64,000 nucleotides of DNA from Pyrrhosoma nymphula. Its lineage: Eukaryota; Arthropoda; Insecta; Odonata; Coenagrionidae. Positions 1 to 13,200 of the stretch are shown here, piece after piece (position 1 is the stretch's first letter; each line of letters opens with the position of its first letter). Both the position numbers and the translations under genes were made by a program. The notes beneath the pieces are model-generated. The model saw only the letters and a list, made by a program, of their open reading frames with translations, did not search any database and was not told where the DNA came from. The stretch lies in contig OY754333.1 of the NCBI GenBank assembly GCA_963573305.1, positions 21,573,013 through 21,637,012 of the forward strand, read 5' to 3'.

Positions 1-290
1 CCACGTTTCTGCCCCATACAACGCCAAACTCCATATCAAGCTCTTTAACAGCCTCTTTTTTAAATCCTTACTTAATTAAGGATTTAAAAAAGAGGTCCCC
101 GTCATCAGCTCCCTTCTATTATTGAACGCTTCCTTCGCAAGCGCTATTCTCATCCTACTGTTTTTGCTACTATGTCCTCTTTCTTCTAGCGTACTACCCA
201 AGTAATTAAATTGTTCTACTTGCTCCAGTTTGTGACTTCCTACTCTAATCACCAGCCTCGCTATCTTTGTCCTAGAGAATGAGATTCCCT
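1..290 (-). mobile_element. LINE family B fragment with a fold-back duplication
   Basis: The minus strand repeats the C-terminal coding region of the LINE at 23730-26690; the part at 100-285 matches 24220-24330 and 24900-24990. A 44-bp palindrome at 52-95 (arms 52-70 and 77-95) is present here. The matching stretch near 24206-24230 has only one arm. Confidence 0.7.
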
Positions 291-1101
291 AGGACAATGA
301 AAGCATAAAAAATAGTTTAATTTTATTATATTACTAAAAAGAGGGCCACCGATTCTGTATAACACCTGGGGGTCCTAAGTGAAAAAGTTCGGGCCTGACT
401 AAAAGAGCTCTGTGAGGAAATGTCGGACATTCCCTCACAAAGTTCCGTGTCCTCCACTCCATCCTCTATGCAACGGTAATAAATACACGCCTTGGTAAAA
501 GATATCCGAATGAAAATATCGATCCTCCCTCGATGCAGCCGAGCTGGCAAACCGATATCTTATTCATGCGCCTCAGTATTCTTTTTTTTTCTTTTTTCCT
601 CCCCCAACTCAAGCAAGCCTTTTATGCAAGTGGCGGAAATCCTATCGGAATGGTTTTTTCCCCCTCGCCTATCAATTTGTCGAGTCTCAGGCGACTCTGC
701 CATCTGTGGGAGCCACTGCAGGTTGACGAGTTGACGGGAGTCCGCCCTCCGCTGACCCCATTCAATCCATTCTCAACTCCTCTCTCTCCCCCTTAAACCC
801 CCCTGACCTCATTTGACCTTCCGAAGGCTCGAGAGCGGTGCAATCGTTGCTAGTCACCTGCGACTTCGGAACAACACTCGTCTGCAGCAGCGATCAATCC
901 CAAGATTGGTTTGCTGCAGCTCTTGACTCGCATTCCTACGTACCTAGTCCTTCACTTTGGCGTCCTTCATTATTTGCCGGATGCATTCATTCCATTCTTC
1001 GTTTTCCTCTATAATTCTCCGCATTCATTTCTCCTTTCATCAATCTTTTCAACAAGACTAGAAGAAGCGATTGGCGAAGTTGAAATGCTTTTGCTTCAGA
1101 G
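291..1101. other. Upstream region of Ir93a, no feature recognised
   Basis: Pyrimidine-rich around 575-800. No clear TATA box, initiator or 5' UTR exon could be supported. Short ORFs here have no coding character. Confidence 0.5.
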
Positions 1102-1249
1102 ATGATTACCAATGTGAAAAAGAAACGAACTACCATTATGATGCATTCGGGTGCGGACGCATGCTGCTCCCTTTCCGCCGCTTTCCTGCTCGTCTTTGCA
1201 CTGCTGCTCCCGGAGTGCCGCGCCCAGGCCATTTCCAGGCACAAGTTCG
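1102..1249 (+). CDS. Ir93a: Ir93a exon 1: start codon and signal peptide
   Basis: The ATG at 1102 is the first after an in-frame TGA at 1081. A basic stretch (KKKR) is followed by a hydrophobic core (about residues 25-37) and a likely cleavage site after CRA (residue 41), so this is a secretory signal peptide. The exon ends in phase 1 at a strong donor (TTCG|gtgagt). In-frame ATGs at 1138 and 1141 are alternative starts that would shorten only the n-region. Confidence 0.85.
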
Positions 1250-4200
1250 GTGAGTTGATCACTTTTGAAGGATGGTGTCCAAGTTTGGTGAGTGACAAAC
1301 TTAAATGGTTCGGCGGTTTACTTTGTAGAATTAACTACTAGACATCGTTACAGAAATGTATGTATTTGGGATATTTCGCACATTTTACTGTGAACTCCGA
1401 CTGGTTTTTACGTCATTCTCATTCAAAGGGATTACATTTTTACCTGTGGCGAGCTCTACCTCATTCTAGTTCGTAAAGGCGGTGAAGTTAAGGAAATGTT
1501 TAAGTGGGAGAGAATTGAACGAACTAAAGGTTAAATGAACTAAAACTTGTTCAAGGGGGTGCGACAGGTATGTGATGAAGAAGTGAGTGAAATGTTGGGA
1601 ATAAGTCATCTTACATTTTCGTTCCCACAACTTTGTATTGGGATAAAATTTCAACACTTCCTGGGATATCCAGATTTTCACCATTTTCAACAACAATTTT
1701 ACTCGTAAAAGTGTAAACAAGAGCTCGTCACGGTTAAAAACCTAATCCCTATGACAATAACGCCAGTGCGTGTAAAACGGTCGGGGTTCATTATAAAAAA
1801 ATTCTAGTATTTCTTAATCAATGTCTTGGTGAGTGAGCCGTCATTAAGAGTAGTACGAACAATGTAAATTAGTTTCGTTAAGCCCGTTTTGCACTATAAC
1901 TTGATCCAGCGGAAGGCTTAGTATGCTAACCAGTTCTTGATACTTACGACGGAATCCAGTGAGATTGGAGCCGTCCAGGAAGGTTTCTCACGATCATTGA
2001 ACTTGTGTACCGTCGAGCCAACATTATTCGTATTTATGTGGTGGGACGTGTATGCTATAATGTTAAATTAATCAATCTAAGGCAGATGGTGAACATAATA
2101 ACTGTCGGGACATTTTTTATTATTACAGATTTCACGACCAGGAAATAACTAATAGCCGAAAAGAGGTATAAGAGGCGTAGATTTCAGAAGGTGAAGATCG
2201 CACAGCGACTGAAAAAGCTAACGTGATCGTTCGACAGCTGCTAGGTTCTAATGGGAGCGAATAGCAAACTATAGTGCCGCATCAATTATGGCATCAAGTA
2301 GCTCAGCGAGTATGACAGTGATCATTCTCCTTATCCAGTATGCTGATTCTGTATCATAAAATACTGGAAAGGTATCATACTAGCTAGCATCATCGAACAT
2401 GTGCTTGATCAAGTATCATGTGAAACGGGCTTTATTGTATTGGAGCCTGTTGCTCCAGTTGACGAAAAGAGAGTTATAAAACCGAACAAAAAGACTTAAA
2501 AAATGCTCTCCTTCGGTGCACCAATCGCGATTACAGTATGAGTGGATCTAAAACCTAATCCTAAAAAAACACCAGTTTTAACCTAACCCCTGGACAGTAT
2601 GTGCGAAATTACCTTATCCGTCGAAGCACGTTAAACTAAAGCACTATTGCTATCAACGTTTTTTTTATAATGAGTGAATAGCTCTCATCTCTCGCTCTCC
2701 CTCCAGTTCTCGTCCTGGAGAGTTCCAGCTCGCAGATGAAGCTGCCCAATGATTTCGTCTGCGGTCTCCGTCAGGCCGAGTCCACGCTGAGCGGCGTCTC
2801 GCTCACCGAAGCCGTCATCTTCCTCGGCCGTGCCTTGGACAAGTGGGCAGACGGGGAACGGAGCGCCGTCGAAGAGGACGCCATGCAGAACCGTGAGTAC
2901 CTGTTCATTAACAACAGAATTAATTCCAACCCCGTAAACAGTGACTTTCTAATGGTGGCAGTAAAAGAACACAAGAGTTTCATTGCAACTGTTTCGCGAC
3001 CGAAACAGTTTCAAACGAAACGGTTCCGCGAAACACCCTGTTGCGGACAAACAGCTTTATGCACACCAAATAACAGACGATCGATCGGCGCTGTTACATC
3101 ATGACTGGTATTTCTGTATTCTACGTAATAAGAAATCTTTCTCCTAAATAAAGTAATAATTTAATTTGTATTCATGAAAGATAGGTACTTCACAGTTCTA
3201 ATTCTATCTGCAACGACGGGCGGACATGTGTTGGCTGAATAAACCAGTGACCGCCAGCAAAAGATTCAGATCCAACAAGTTGTAGTTTACAACCGCTATG
3301 CAGTCACACGTGTAGAGCAACTGTAACGGAATAGAAGACGAAACAGTCAGCTTCAACTATCAGTTGCCGCTGCACAGCACAGAGCGCAACCTGCTGCTGC
3401 TGCGGCACGATCACGAAACTAATATGTTGTTTGAACAGTCATTTGAAACAGTTGTCTGACCGAAACAGTTGCGATTTCAGCCGTTTCACCCCGGCAACAC
3501 TTCATTCCAACATTAGTGACGTAGCCAGGTTGGGGGGTCCATGGGAACCGAACCCCTCCTGATTGTTCATTGAAGCTTCCGCGGCTCATGGTGATCAAAA
3601 ATGTTCTTCAGGTGTGCCGCGTGATGATCAGGTTTAGCCTGACGTTTCGTGACCTCTACTGGTCACTTCTTCAATAGGGAATTGATGTCCCCGATGCCGG
3701 TGAAGAATATATATAGCTCAGAAAGGTGAGTTGGTGGGGGAAGAGGGATGAGGGGTGGAGGGAGAGGTACGTGACAAATATTTATTGAGTATGGGCATCC
3801 AAGTGTGGCTTATTTGGAGGCCATTGTCTCTATTGAAGTTTTCTTTGTTCTTATTTATCTCAATGGCCTCACGATACAGCCTGGGTTTGAACCTGTTGAC
3901 CTTGGCGATTACTTTTGTTTTTCCGAAGTCGATCTCATGTCCCAGGGCTGCATGTTCTGCCACTGCCGACTTCGACATCTGTCCCAGTCGAGTGGCCCGT
4001 TGATGTTCCACCAGCCGGGTTTTGACGATACCCCGATGTATTTTTTTCCCCGATCGTCTCCCCGATGTATTTTTTCTTACACGTTTCACAGGGGATAAAC
4101 CCTCCTGAACCCCTCCTCTTCCCGAAAATTTTAATTTAATTTGAGAACGTGGCACTAGGAGTGAAAGTTAATTTTTTTGCAAACTAGGAATAGGTACTAA

Positions 4201-7200
4201 AATTATTTATTATTCAGTTTGGACAACTTTTTAAATAAATATGTTTGTAATTTTCAAAAACGATAAAACGGTGGATTTTGTATTCTTTCAGAAGTTTGCG
4301 AATCTAAAGCCCTTAAAATACCGACTGTTGCACGTCAGTCTCCTTTGCACTCTTTATTGCCTACACACACAAATTTGCTCCGAATTTAAATATAATTTAA
4401 TCTCCCCCTCCCCCCTTCCAGGCTTGTACTCAACATGACGGACACTCCCGAAACGAAATCCTGGCTACGATAGTGCCGTAGAGTAAAGGAGTTTGGACTC
4501 CACCAAGATTTTACTCGTGAGTTTTCACCACAAGATGGAAACCAGTCCTGAACACGTAAATTTCCCAACTATGTATTTCGGTAGGCAACCGGAGTTACTA
4601 TTTAAAAATAATCTATTCTGATAAAAGCAAATATCCAGGGATAGGGGGGGGGGGGGAGAAAATGGAAAACACTGCTGAACCGATTTAAGTTGTTGGATTT
4701 TTGTGTAATGTTTTCGTATAATATCTCATGTATCTGAAAAAAAATCCCCGAATTTCCACTTTCAACCCGGTTATATTGTAAATCGGAAAAAACAAACTCC
4801 TTAACTGAAATTCATAAGCCCCATATTAATTTTGCTAATCAACCCTTAGGGCCCAGGGAACCCAACCCAACCCAGGGAACGACGTGCACTGAGTAAATGC
4901 GACTTGTTGGTCGAACCCGAGTCGTCTGATCAAAAGTTTTGAGTTTGGTCGTCCCCGAGTCACCGGTTTTTGCAGCCGGAAGTGACACACATTGTAATGG
5001 CGCATCGCGCACTGCCTCCGACTCCACTCCGACCCGACCAGCTAACTCTTCGACATCCATTTTGAACTTAAAATTTAAATCGCAGGTGGTTTGGTCGCGG
5101 TTGTGTTCTGGTCGCAGCAGGCCTGTGCGATTATCGAAAATAATCGATATCGATCAATTATTAGAATAATTGACAATGTGGTCGATTAATTGACATCGAA
5201 ATGGGTGTCAATTCATTGTCATTGCTTAATTAATTGGTATCAACCAATTAATTGACAGGATTCAATTGGATCATGCTTTTCTAAGGCGTTCCTTTGCCAA
5301 TGAGAAGAATGAAAGGATTAATTTGGAAAACAGCAAAATAGTCCAATCAGTTAGCTTTTATTCATTAATTAAAGAAATAGATCGCTATTTGAAGACAGGC
5401 AGATGAGATCCTCAGCGTGTTCATCCGACAGACGCTGGCGTGAGTGTCGATGACAATGTTCCCGCCGAGACTGAACAAGCTCTCGGACGCAGTGCTATTT
5501 TCCAAGATATAGCTAGCTAACTTCTGGAGGGAGGGAGAGGTAGATGGTGGCCGTCACCACCGTCAATAATCGTCAATTAATCGTTTACCGGACAATAATT
5601 ATGAATTGAATAACAATTGAACAATAATTGACACTTGAAAAAATTGACAATCGAGTCGATTACCGCAATCGACATCGATGTGCTGAAATAATCGATCAAT
5701 TGTAAAAATAATTGAATTGACGATTCAATTAATTGAATAATCGCATAGGCCTAGGTCGCAGGGTGTACGACAGCGATCTGTCGCGGTCGCGCTAGTGCGC
5801 CGAGGTACAGACGAGAGGACGAGAATAGGCTGCAGGCCCTCGAGATGTGGGTGTGGAGTAGAAAGGAGAAAGTGCTCAGAGAAAAAGTGCGGTGGGCGGA
5901 AAGGAAGACAAACGAGGAGGTGCTTGGTATGGTGGGCAAGGAGAGGAAACTTTTGGATGAGATTAGGAGGAGGAAAAGTAGGTGATTGGAGGAGGTAATG
6001 AGGGTTTGCTAACGGCCTAGGTAGGGGGAGAATTTTGGGTATGAGGGGAATGGGAAGAAATAGGCGTTATGTTCGGGATGAAGAGATGTACCTAACCCGA
6101 GGTGAAGAAAGAATTCGTGTAAGGATATTGAGATACCTACTCTGGGAAAAATCTAGGGGATTCATACTCACTTCCACATTTATACTTATCTCACCCTGAA
6201 TATTACCCAAAAAATAGTAATTATTGTAAGATATATTCGCAGTGAAAGGTTTAGTTAACCGGTAGGACACCTCCGATAACGATCATCATATTTTATCCTC
6301 GCACCACCTCTTAAGGGCCTTAGTGCATAAACTACGCTACAGTTTTCGGTGATTTCCCCCCCCCCCTTCATTGACAGCCGTTATATATAATTCCCCCCCC
6401 TCCCCGACATGTAACGTTGTCACTACAAAATGAAACTTTCAATTGAGATTATATATCCTCAATTATTGAGTGAGTTTTTTCTTAGGGGTAAGTTTAAATA
6501 AGGCAAAGTAGCCAAAATAGACGTAATAGAACTATCTAATCTCAATTGGAACAAGTAGTATTCATTTTTAAATTCTAAATATCAAGCATGAATCACGGCG
6601 CAAGGTGCTGTGCTCATCCACTTTGTCCCCTCCCCACATTTCTGACTGCTGTCTTGAAAAGTGTTGTCACGAAGTCATCATTTTACCCGTGAGAAGGTTG
6701 AAATGTAAGCAATTTGATCGTATGAAGAATTGCAACATTCTTGCGGCAATGGTTCAGTTACATTGAGTTAAAGTGGAAGCTTGGGGTGTAAGAAACACCC
6801 CGCGCGCCCTTCCCTTATGTAGAACTCTGTAGTATTGTCGACGCGATGTTGACAAGTAAAAAACGTAAACAGGCGCATTGTAACAGCTACATTACTTTTA
6901 GTGAACCCCACCTCCCCCTCGTTACCCGCCGTTGGTTTTTAGGCGAACCCCTCCCCTTCTAAGTTAAACGTACTCGAGAAATTACCAGTCAAGCTAATCG
7001 TAAATTGGGATTTGTTAAAAGAGTACTTGGCAAGTGCGACGATAAAGTTAGGAAAATCAATTCTACTGTTTCAGGCTGGATATGGTGGAAGTTCTCGATA
7101 TTCATAATGAATAAAGACACTTGGTAATCTTCCACAGATTTACCACAGATTTAAATCTGTGGAAGATTACCAAGTGTCTTTATTCATTATGAATTAGGAA

Positions 7201-10200
7201 AATCAGCTACTTCTCCCTCGTTAGACCCCACTTGGAATATGCTGCCAGTATTTGGGATCCTTATGAGATAGGCTTGGAAACTGAATTAGAACGCGTGCAC
7301 CGTAGATCGGCAAGATATGTTAAAGGCCGTTATGATAATCTCGTTAGTGTTACTTATCTTTTGCAGCAACTGGGATGGGAAACGCTTTCAGACCGTCGAT
7401 TAAAATTTAGACTCCATCTATTATTTAAGTTCCAAACCGGTCTATTCTCTGACGACGTTGATAATATTTTACAAAATCCGACATACTACGGTAGATCAGA
7501 TCATGAAAAAAAAAATTAAGCAATTAGACTTCACAACGGACAGATTTAAAATGTCATTTTTCCCACGAACGATAAGGGGCCATAACAGCGGCCAATGAGA
7601 CTTTTATCTAGGTTTGTCGATAGGTAGTGTAGCTCTTAGTAGTACTCCCCGATACTTGAATATTTATCTGTTACCTAGAACTAGCAGCATGCCGTGCATG
7701 TTTTCTACATAAGTCTTGAGTCTCTGTCCATTTGTGTAGTTGTAAAAGAGATATATATTAACGATCCCTCTCCATTGTGATAATATCTGTAGTGTAGTAG
7801 TGCATGCTTGAGAGGCTTCGTCTCGTGACAAGCATTAGCGATTCATCCTAATGCATAATTAGTTGTAGTTACACTAACTTTAGGGTATAGTGTAATGCAT
7901 GTTGGTGAATACTCACCCCCTGCCACACACCCCTGAGGTGGCTTGCAGGGTATTTTGTAGATGTAGATGTTGAAGTTGGTTTCGTAGTTTATGCACGACC
8001 CTTTACTACCCATGCAGTGTCCCGCGAGTTGACGCTGAGGAACGAGACGAAGGTGTCGGCCATGATCGACTTCACGTGGACGGGATGGAGCCGTGGACGA
8101 AAGGCGGCCATCGCGTCCGGGGTGCCGTACCTGAGGGTGGAGCCTTTGATGGCCACGTTCCTCAGGGCCACCGAGGCCGTCATCGCCAAGAAGGAAGTGG
8201 CCGACGCGGCGCTCATCTTCGCCAGCGAAGACGGTACGTGTTATACATACTAATAAGTAATTGAAAAAACATTCGATATGGTCACCAATCGATCTGAAAT
8301 TTCTGAAGAGAACTCCCTCAGATCGCTTATGTTGCTTTCAATTATCGGCGATAGATGGCAATCGCCGCACAGTAGGCTGAAATCGAAAAAAGCTGGCCAA
8401 AATTCAAAAAGTGATTTTTTTCAAGAAAGGAAGCTGAAACTTCTCATTAATATTATCAAAATACTTGTGTATGCGATGACGCAAGGCATTTTATTTAGTA
8501 CTCAACAATTAACAATTAGAATGAGGTCAAAATTGCACTAATTTCGCAAAATGGTCTACACTCAATATTCTCTCGAAATCTTGAAAACAAGCCCTTGTTA
8601 AACCTTTATAGGGAAATAATTGTAATAAAAAGTGATGTAATTAGATGAACCAGTTTTTCATCTTTGTTTTAATGTAGTCTAATTACTTTTTTGTAACTAT
8701 TCACCAAAGATATTAAACAAAACGGCGGACCCTCATTTTTGGTCATTTTTTTAATATATGTAGAGAAAAAGTTAATTGCATCGCCGAGCATCACGAAGTA
8801 ACTGAAATGGGGAAACTCTACAAAGCTTCCACAGTGCGAATCCGATGAGTTGCTGCGACCGTTGGCGACGCCGAATTTCACATCCGTTTTTCGATCGCGC
8901 GGTCGAGTCTAGTCCAACCCGCCTGCAACGGGGAATAAGGTGGCGCGGCAAGTGTGTGGAATGGATTGTAGCCGCATCCACTCCGCTATAGAGATTTAGA
9001 GATACAAACATTGAAAAGAGGCTCCATGTATTATATTTTGGAGAAATCACAGAAAAAATTACCCATTTTATCACATGGGGAAAAGGTCTAGGAGGTACTG
9101 AAAGACTGCTTTCTTCGGGTGCACCGCGGGCGTTTCTCTTCTTACCAACTTGACATCGCCTTCTGACGAATAGGTACACTTTTAATGGAGAAAGCATTCA
9201 TACAACACAGGATTCATCTACAACTACATCTGCATACTACCCCGCAAGCCGCCTCAATAGGCGTGTGGCAGGGGGTGTTAGAACACCAGCCGTTTACAAG
9301 TAAAATGGAAACGCTCTAATGAAATTACGCCTAGCATTTATTGGAGTCCCTTATTGTTCGGGGGAAAACGAATTCCCATACCTATCCGTTCGGCAAAATA
9401 TCTCTCTTAATTTATCGTTTCTGTCGGATCGGATTCTATCGTTTCGGATTATTGTCTTTTTGAGGCCACCAACCCACAGCTGGTGTCGCACGGCTGCAAC
9501 TCCTCTTGATACTACGATACTACTCATATGTACTATTTCAGCTTTTTTTGTACTATACATTTATCAGAGATTAAGAACAAACTCCTGAGCATAAAAAAAA
9601 TTATTTCGCAGAAGATTATATTGTCATTTTCACCATTTATTTAAGAAAACTCATTGTTATAACATCAATGTCATTGAGATTATTGCATACACATTAATTA
9701 TGTTTCATTACAGAGGTGGATGAAGCCATTTTCACCATGCTAGGACGATCACTTCTCAGAGTTTTGGTGCTCAATGGATTGAGTGGAGATACAATACCTA
9801 AACTTCTACGAATGCGGCCGTCGCCATCTTACTACGTTATCTTCTCCGATTCCATTAAACTGATGCAACTTTTCAGAGAGGTGAGATACTCCTTGATATC
9901 TGGAAAAAAATAATGCATGGAAATAATATTCAATGACTGACTGATAGTTTCATGTAATGGTAATGATATTCAATGACTGACTGATAGTTTCATGTAATGG
10001 TAATGATATTCAATGACTGACTGATAGTTTCATGTAATGGTAATGATATTCAATGACTGACTGATAGTTTCATGTAATGGTAATGGTATTCAATGACTGA
10101 CTGATAGTTTCATGCAATGGTAATGATATTCAATGACTGAATGATAGTTTCATGTAATGGTAATGATATTCAATGACTGACTGATAGTTTCATGCAATGG

Positions 10201-13200
10201 TAATGATATTCAATGACTGAATGATAGTTTCATGTAATGGTAATGATATTCAATGACTGACTGCTCTTCAATTAGTATTTTCTATTCACATACATTGCCA
10301 GAAACTCAATCTACCACGGCTTTCTTTTTTGCCAATAATTGCCGTGAATCCCGTGAAGACATTGAAATCTGGAAAAAATTGTGATTAAGAGCTAAAAAAA
10401 TTAAGCTATCTATTTTTACCTTTTACGTTATTGGAGTCTTCGATCTTAACTGTTGTGGTCCCTGATCGGGTATTTCTTTAAGGAAAGGGGAGGGATTATA
10501 ACTAAATATTGCGAGTGATAGTAGGATAATAGTGAGTAATAATCTCTCCCATTTGCTTCAATGACAATCCCCCAACTCTACCCCGAAACGAAAACAGGAG
10601 TATTTAGCACATTTCCAGAAATTTCACTGCAGTCCTCCGCAAAATAACTTGAGCAGAGCGTCAAAACCGTTTGAGGTTACTCAAATAAAGTACGAAAAAA
10701 AAAGAAATATATAAGTTCTTATAGATGTCTCAAGTCCATCAAATACATTTACCAACAATCTCTTTAATTTTCGGACTCCTGTTATATTTGCCGCCTCTCC
10801 TCACTAATATTCCTATCAATCAAGGAGCATACGATCAGTTCGACTGCTTAAATCCAACGTGTACAAGTAGGTATATGAAGATATTCATCCCTGCCGAAAG
10901 TGCGGCGAAGGAATACGTAGAATTTGCCTAAAGAAAACTTTGGCCTGGACCCGGAATGGAACCACGGACCTAAGGCTTGCCGGGCCGATGCAAAATTGCC
11001 ACAAGAATTAGGAAGCCTGGGTACCGTAAGGGTCTGCGTATTAGCCCGGGAAGCCAAAGGATCGTGGTTCGACGTCCGGGTCGAATGTTTCTCGTGACAA
11101 TTTATATGCAACGTGTATTAAGTTCGGGGCAGTTTTCTGTGTCATAGGCCTTTCTTTTCCGGTAAATTAGATGAAATAAAAGACTTCTGTCCTTTCTTTC
11201 ATTTTTGTAACTATCTTTATATACAGTCATGTATATAAAAGTCACTATGTGGGTATTTGGGTATGTGGGTATGTATGTATGTTCCGCATCTCATCCTAAA
11301 CCGCTGGACCGATTTTAATGAAATTTGGAACACATGTTCGTTGCTGGTAGACAACAAACACTGTAGGGTTCAATTAACCAAAACTTATTATACAGGGACA
11401 GAGGTGTAATCCTTACTAATATATAAAAATGTAATGTTGTATGCCTGTCTGTTGCTCCATCACGCAAAAACTACTGGATCGATTGAGCTGAGATTTGGCA
11501 CGTAGATAGAAAAAATATCTGGTTGTAACATATGCTATATTAAAAAGCCCTCAGAGTCTCCGAAGCCCACCCATGGTGGTCCCTGGTGGTCCATACTAAG
11601 CATTGGTTTCGGTGCCGTGGTTTCAATTTTTTCCTTTTAAAAAGTACTTTCACTCAAGATAGAGGACTGGGATTTTTTTATCGGATGACTGAATAAATGA
11701 AGTTTCTAATTTTTTTCAACCGATTTTCTTCTACGCTCCGTTTTTGTCTGAAATGCATGTTTTTTTGCAGAAAAATCTTACATTTCTCTCTGAAATCAAC
11801 AATAGCATATTTCCTTGAAAACCAGAGATTTGATTTTCAAAGGATATTCTCGCCTCTAGCGTTTAAGTTTTCCTGCAGGCCCATGATAGCACGTAGAAAG
11901 AAAATCTGTATAAGACGGGCCAAGAGTCCCAAGGGCCCCATGATAGATTGCTTCGTGGGGTAATCGATAATTCAATGCATATTTACTACAAGTATACTCT
12001 TCAATGTCTATTCTCAAAGTAGCTCTCATATGGACACTGCATGTATATGAAAGAACACTTACGTAGTAAACGATTCACATAAAGGAATTAAATATACTGC
12101 ACACGCAAATTAATGTGCAAGAATACTTACGTGCAGCGAATAGTAATGGTAATAATGCCTCATTCGCTACTACAAACACAGCGTTGTTTATTATCGTTTA
12201 ATACTCAGGTATATCACACGTAGTGGAACCGTCTGCCTCTCATTACGATTGCGAACTGTTTTTAGACCAATTCCCACATCATAAACGTTACGAACTATTT
12301 ATACATGTTTAAAAGTGTAAAAGTGCAGTTAACTTGCATTCACTTATTTTTGGGTATCCCGTGCATGAAAGATGACCAACAGTCACTCATCTCTCCGTGC
12401 ACCTGGAAAACAGTCAGCGTGTCTACCACAACGAACACAACGTACAAAATAGGTTACGTTCTCCTCAAATGACCACGCTGACAGTATTCTTCGGGCTTTG
12501 TGGTTTTCTTATAAAATAAGCTCAATGTTTTTCAAACTGGTTGAATTTCAACGGGTACCTTCCGCTAGTTATTAATATTAATCCCCATGGTAGGCGACCG
12601 TTGGTGGGCTGGTCTCACTGGACGACCGCTGGATCCTCGCGATCAAAGACTTCCGTCGTCCGCCGCTGAACACGACGGGGCGCCAGGTGATCATGGTGTC
12701 GCCCTCCCGCGACTCTTGCTGCTCCTTCATGCCCAAGGGGGAGTGCCGCGCCGGGCTGTGCGGCACCACCGCCGGTGGGAGCGGCAGCGTCGACGGCGGG
12801 GACTGGGCCGTTGGGAACAGCGGCGAGGACAGGAGACCCGGATGCCGCTCCGACGTGAGTCAATGCTTCCGTGGCTCCTGGGGGGTTGTTTTGTAATCTC
12901 ACCTTTTTAATGACTCTTTGCGGGAAGGCGGGAGATCCGTTTCACTCTCTTAATGATCGGCTCACGATCGGCCCAGGTCCGATGGTGGCTCCATTTCACG
13001 TTCCTAACGACAGGTGATATGGAACTAATGAAATGCGGAGCCTAATGAAGCGGATCAAGAGTCGAAAGATACGGATAAAGAGTCGAAAGAGCGGATGAAT
13101 CAAATAAATAGACCGGCAGTTCACTTCAGCTTGAGAGCCGAAGAGGTCACGCCGCCTGGGTGGCGGAGTTGAACTACGAAAAATGACGTCATTTTCCACA

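Noticed and set aside
8772..9197. 141-codon minus-strand ORF in intron 3
   Set aside because: No domain, no splice context and no repeat partner; consistent with chance.
9921..10263. CRISPR-like array
   Set aside because: Units are contiguous 40-bp tandem copies without spacers, in an animal intron.
12587..12910. Alternative frames over exon 5 (plus and minus ORFs of 95-107 codons)
   Set aside because: GC-rich exon leaves all frames open; only the frame joining exons 4 and 6 in phase 0 gives receptor-like sequence.
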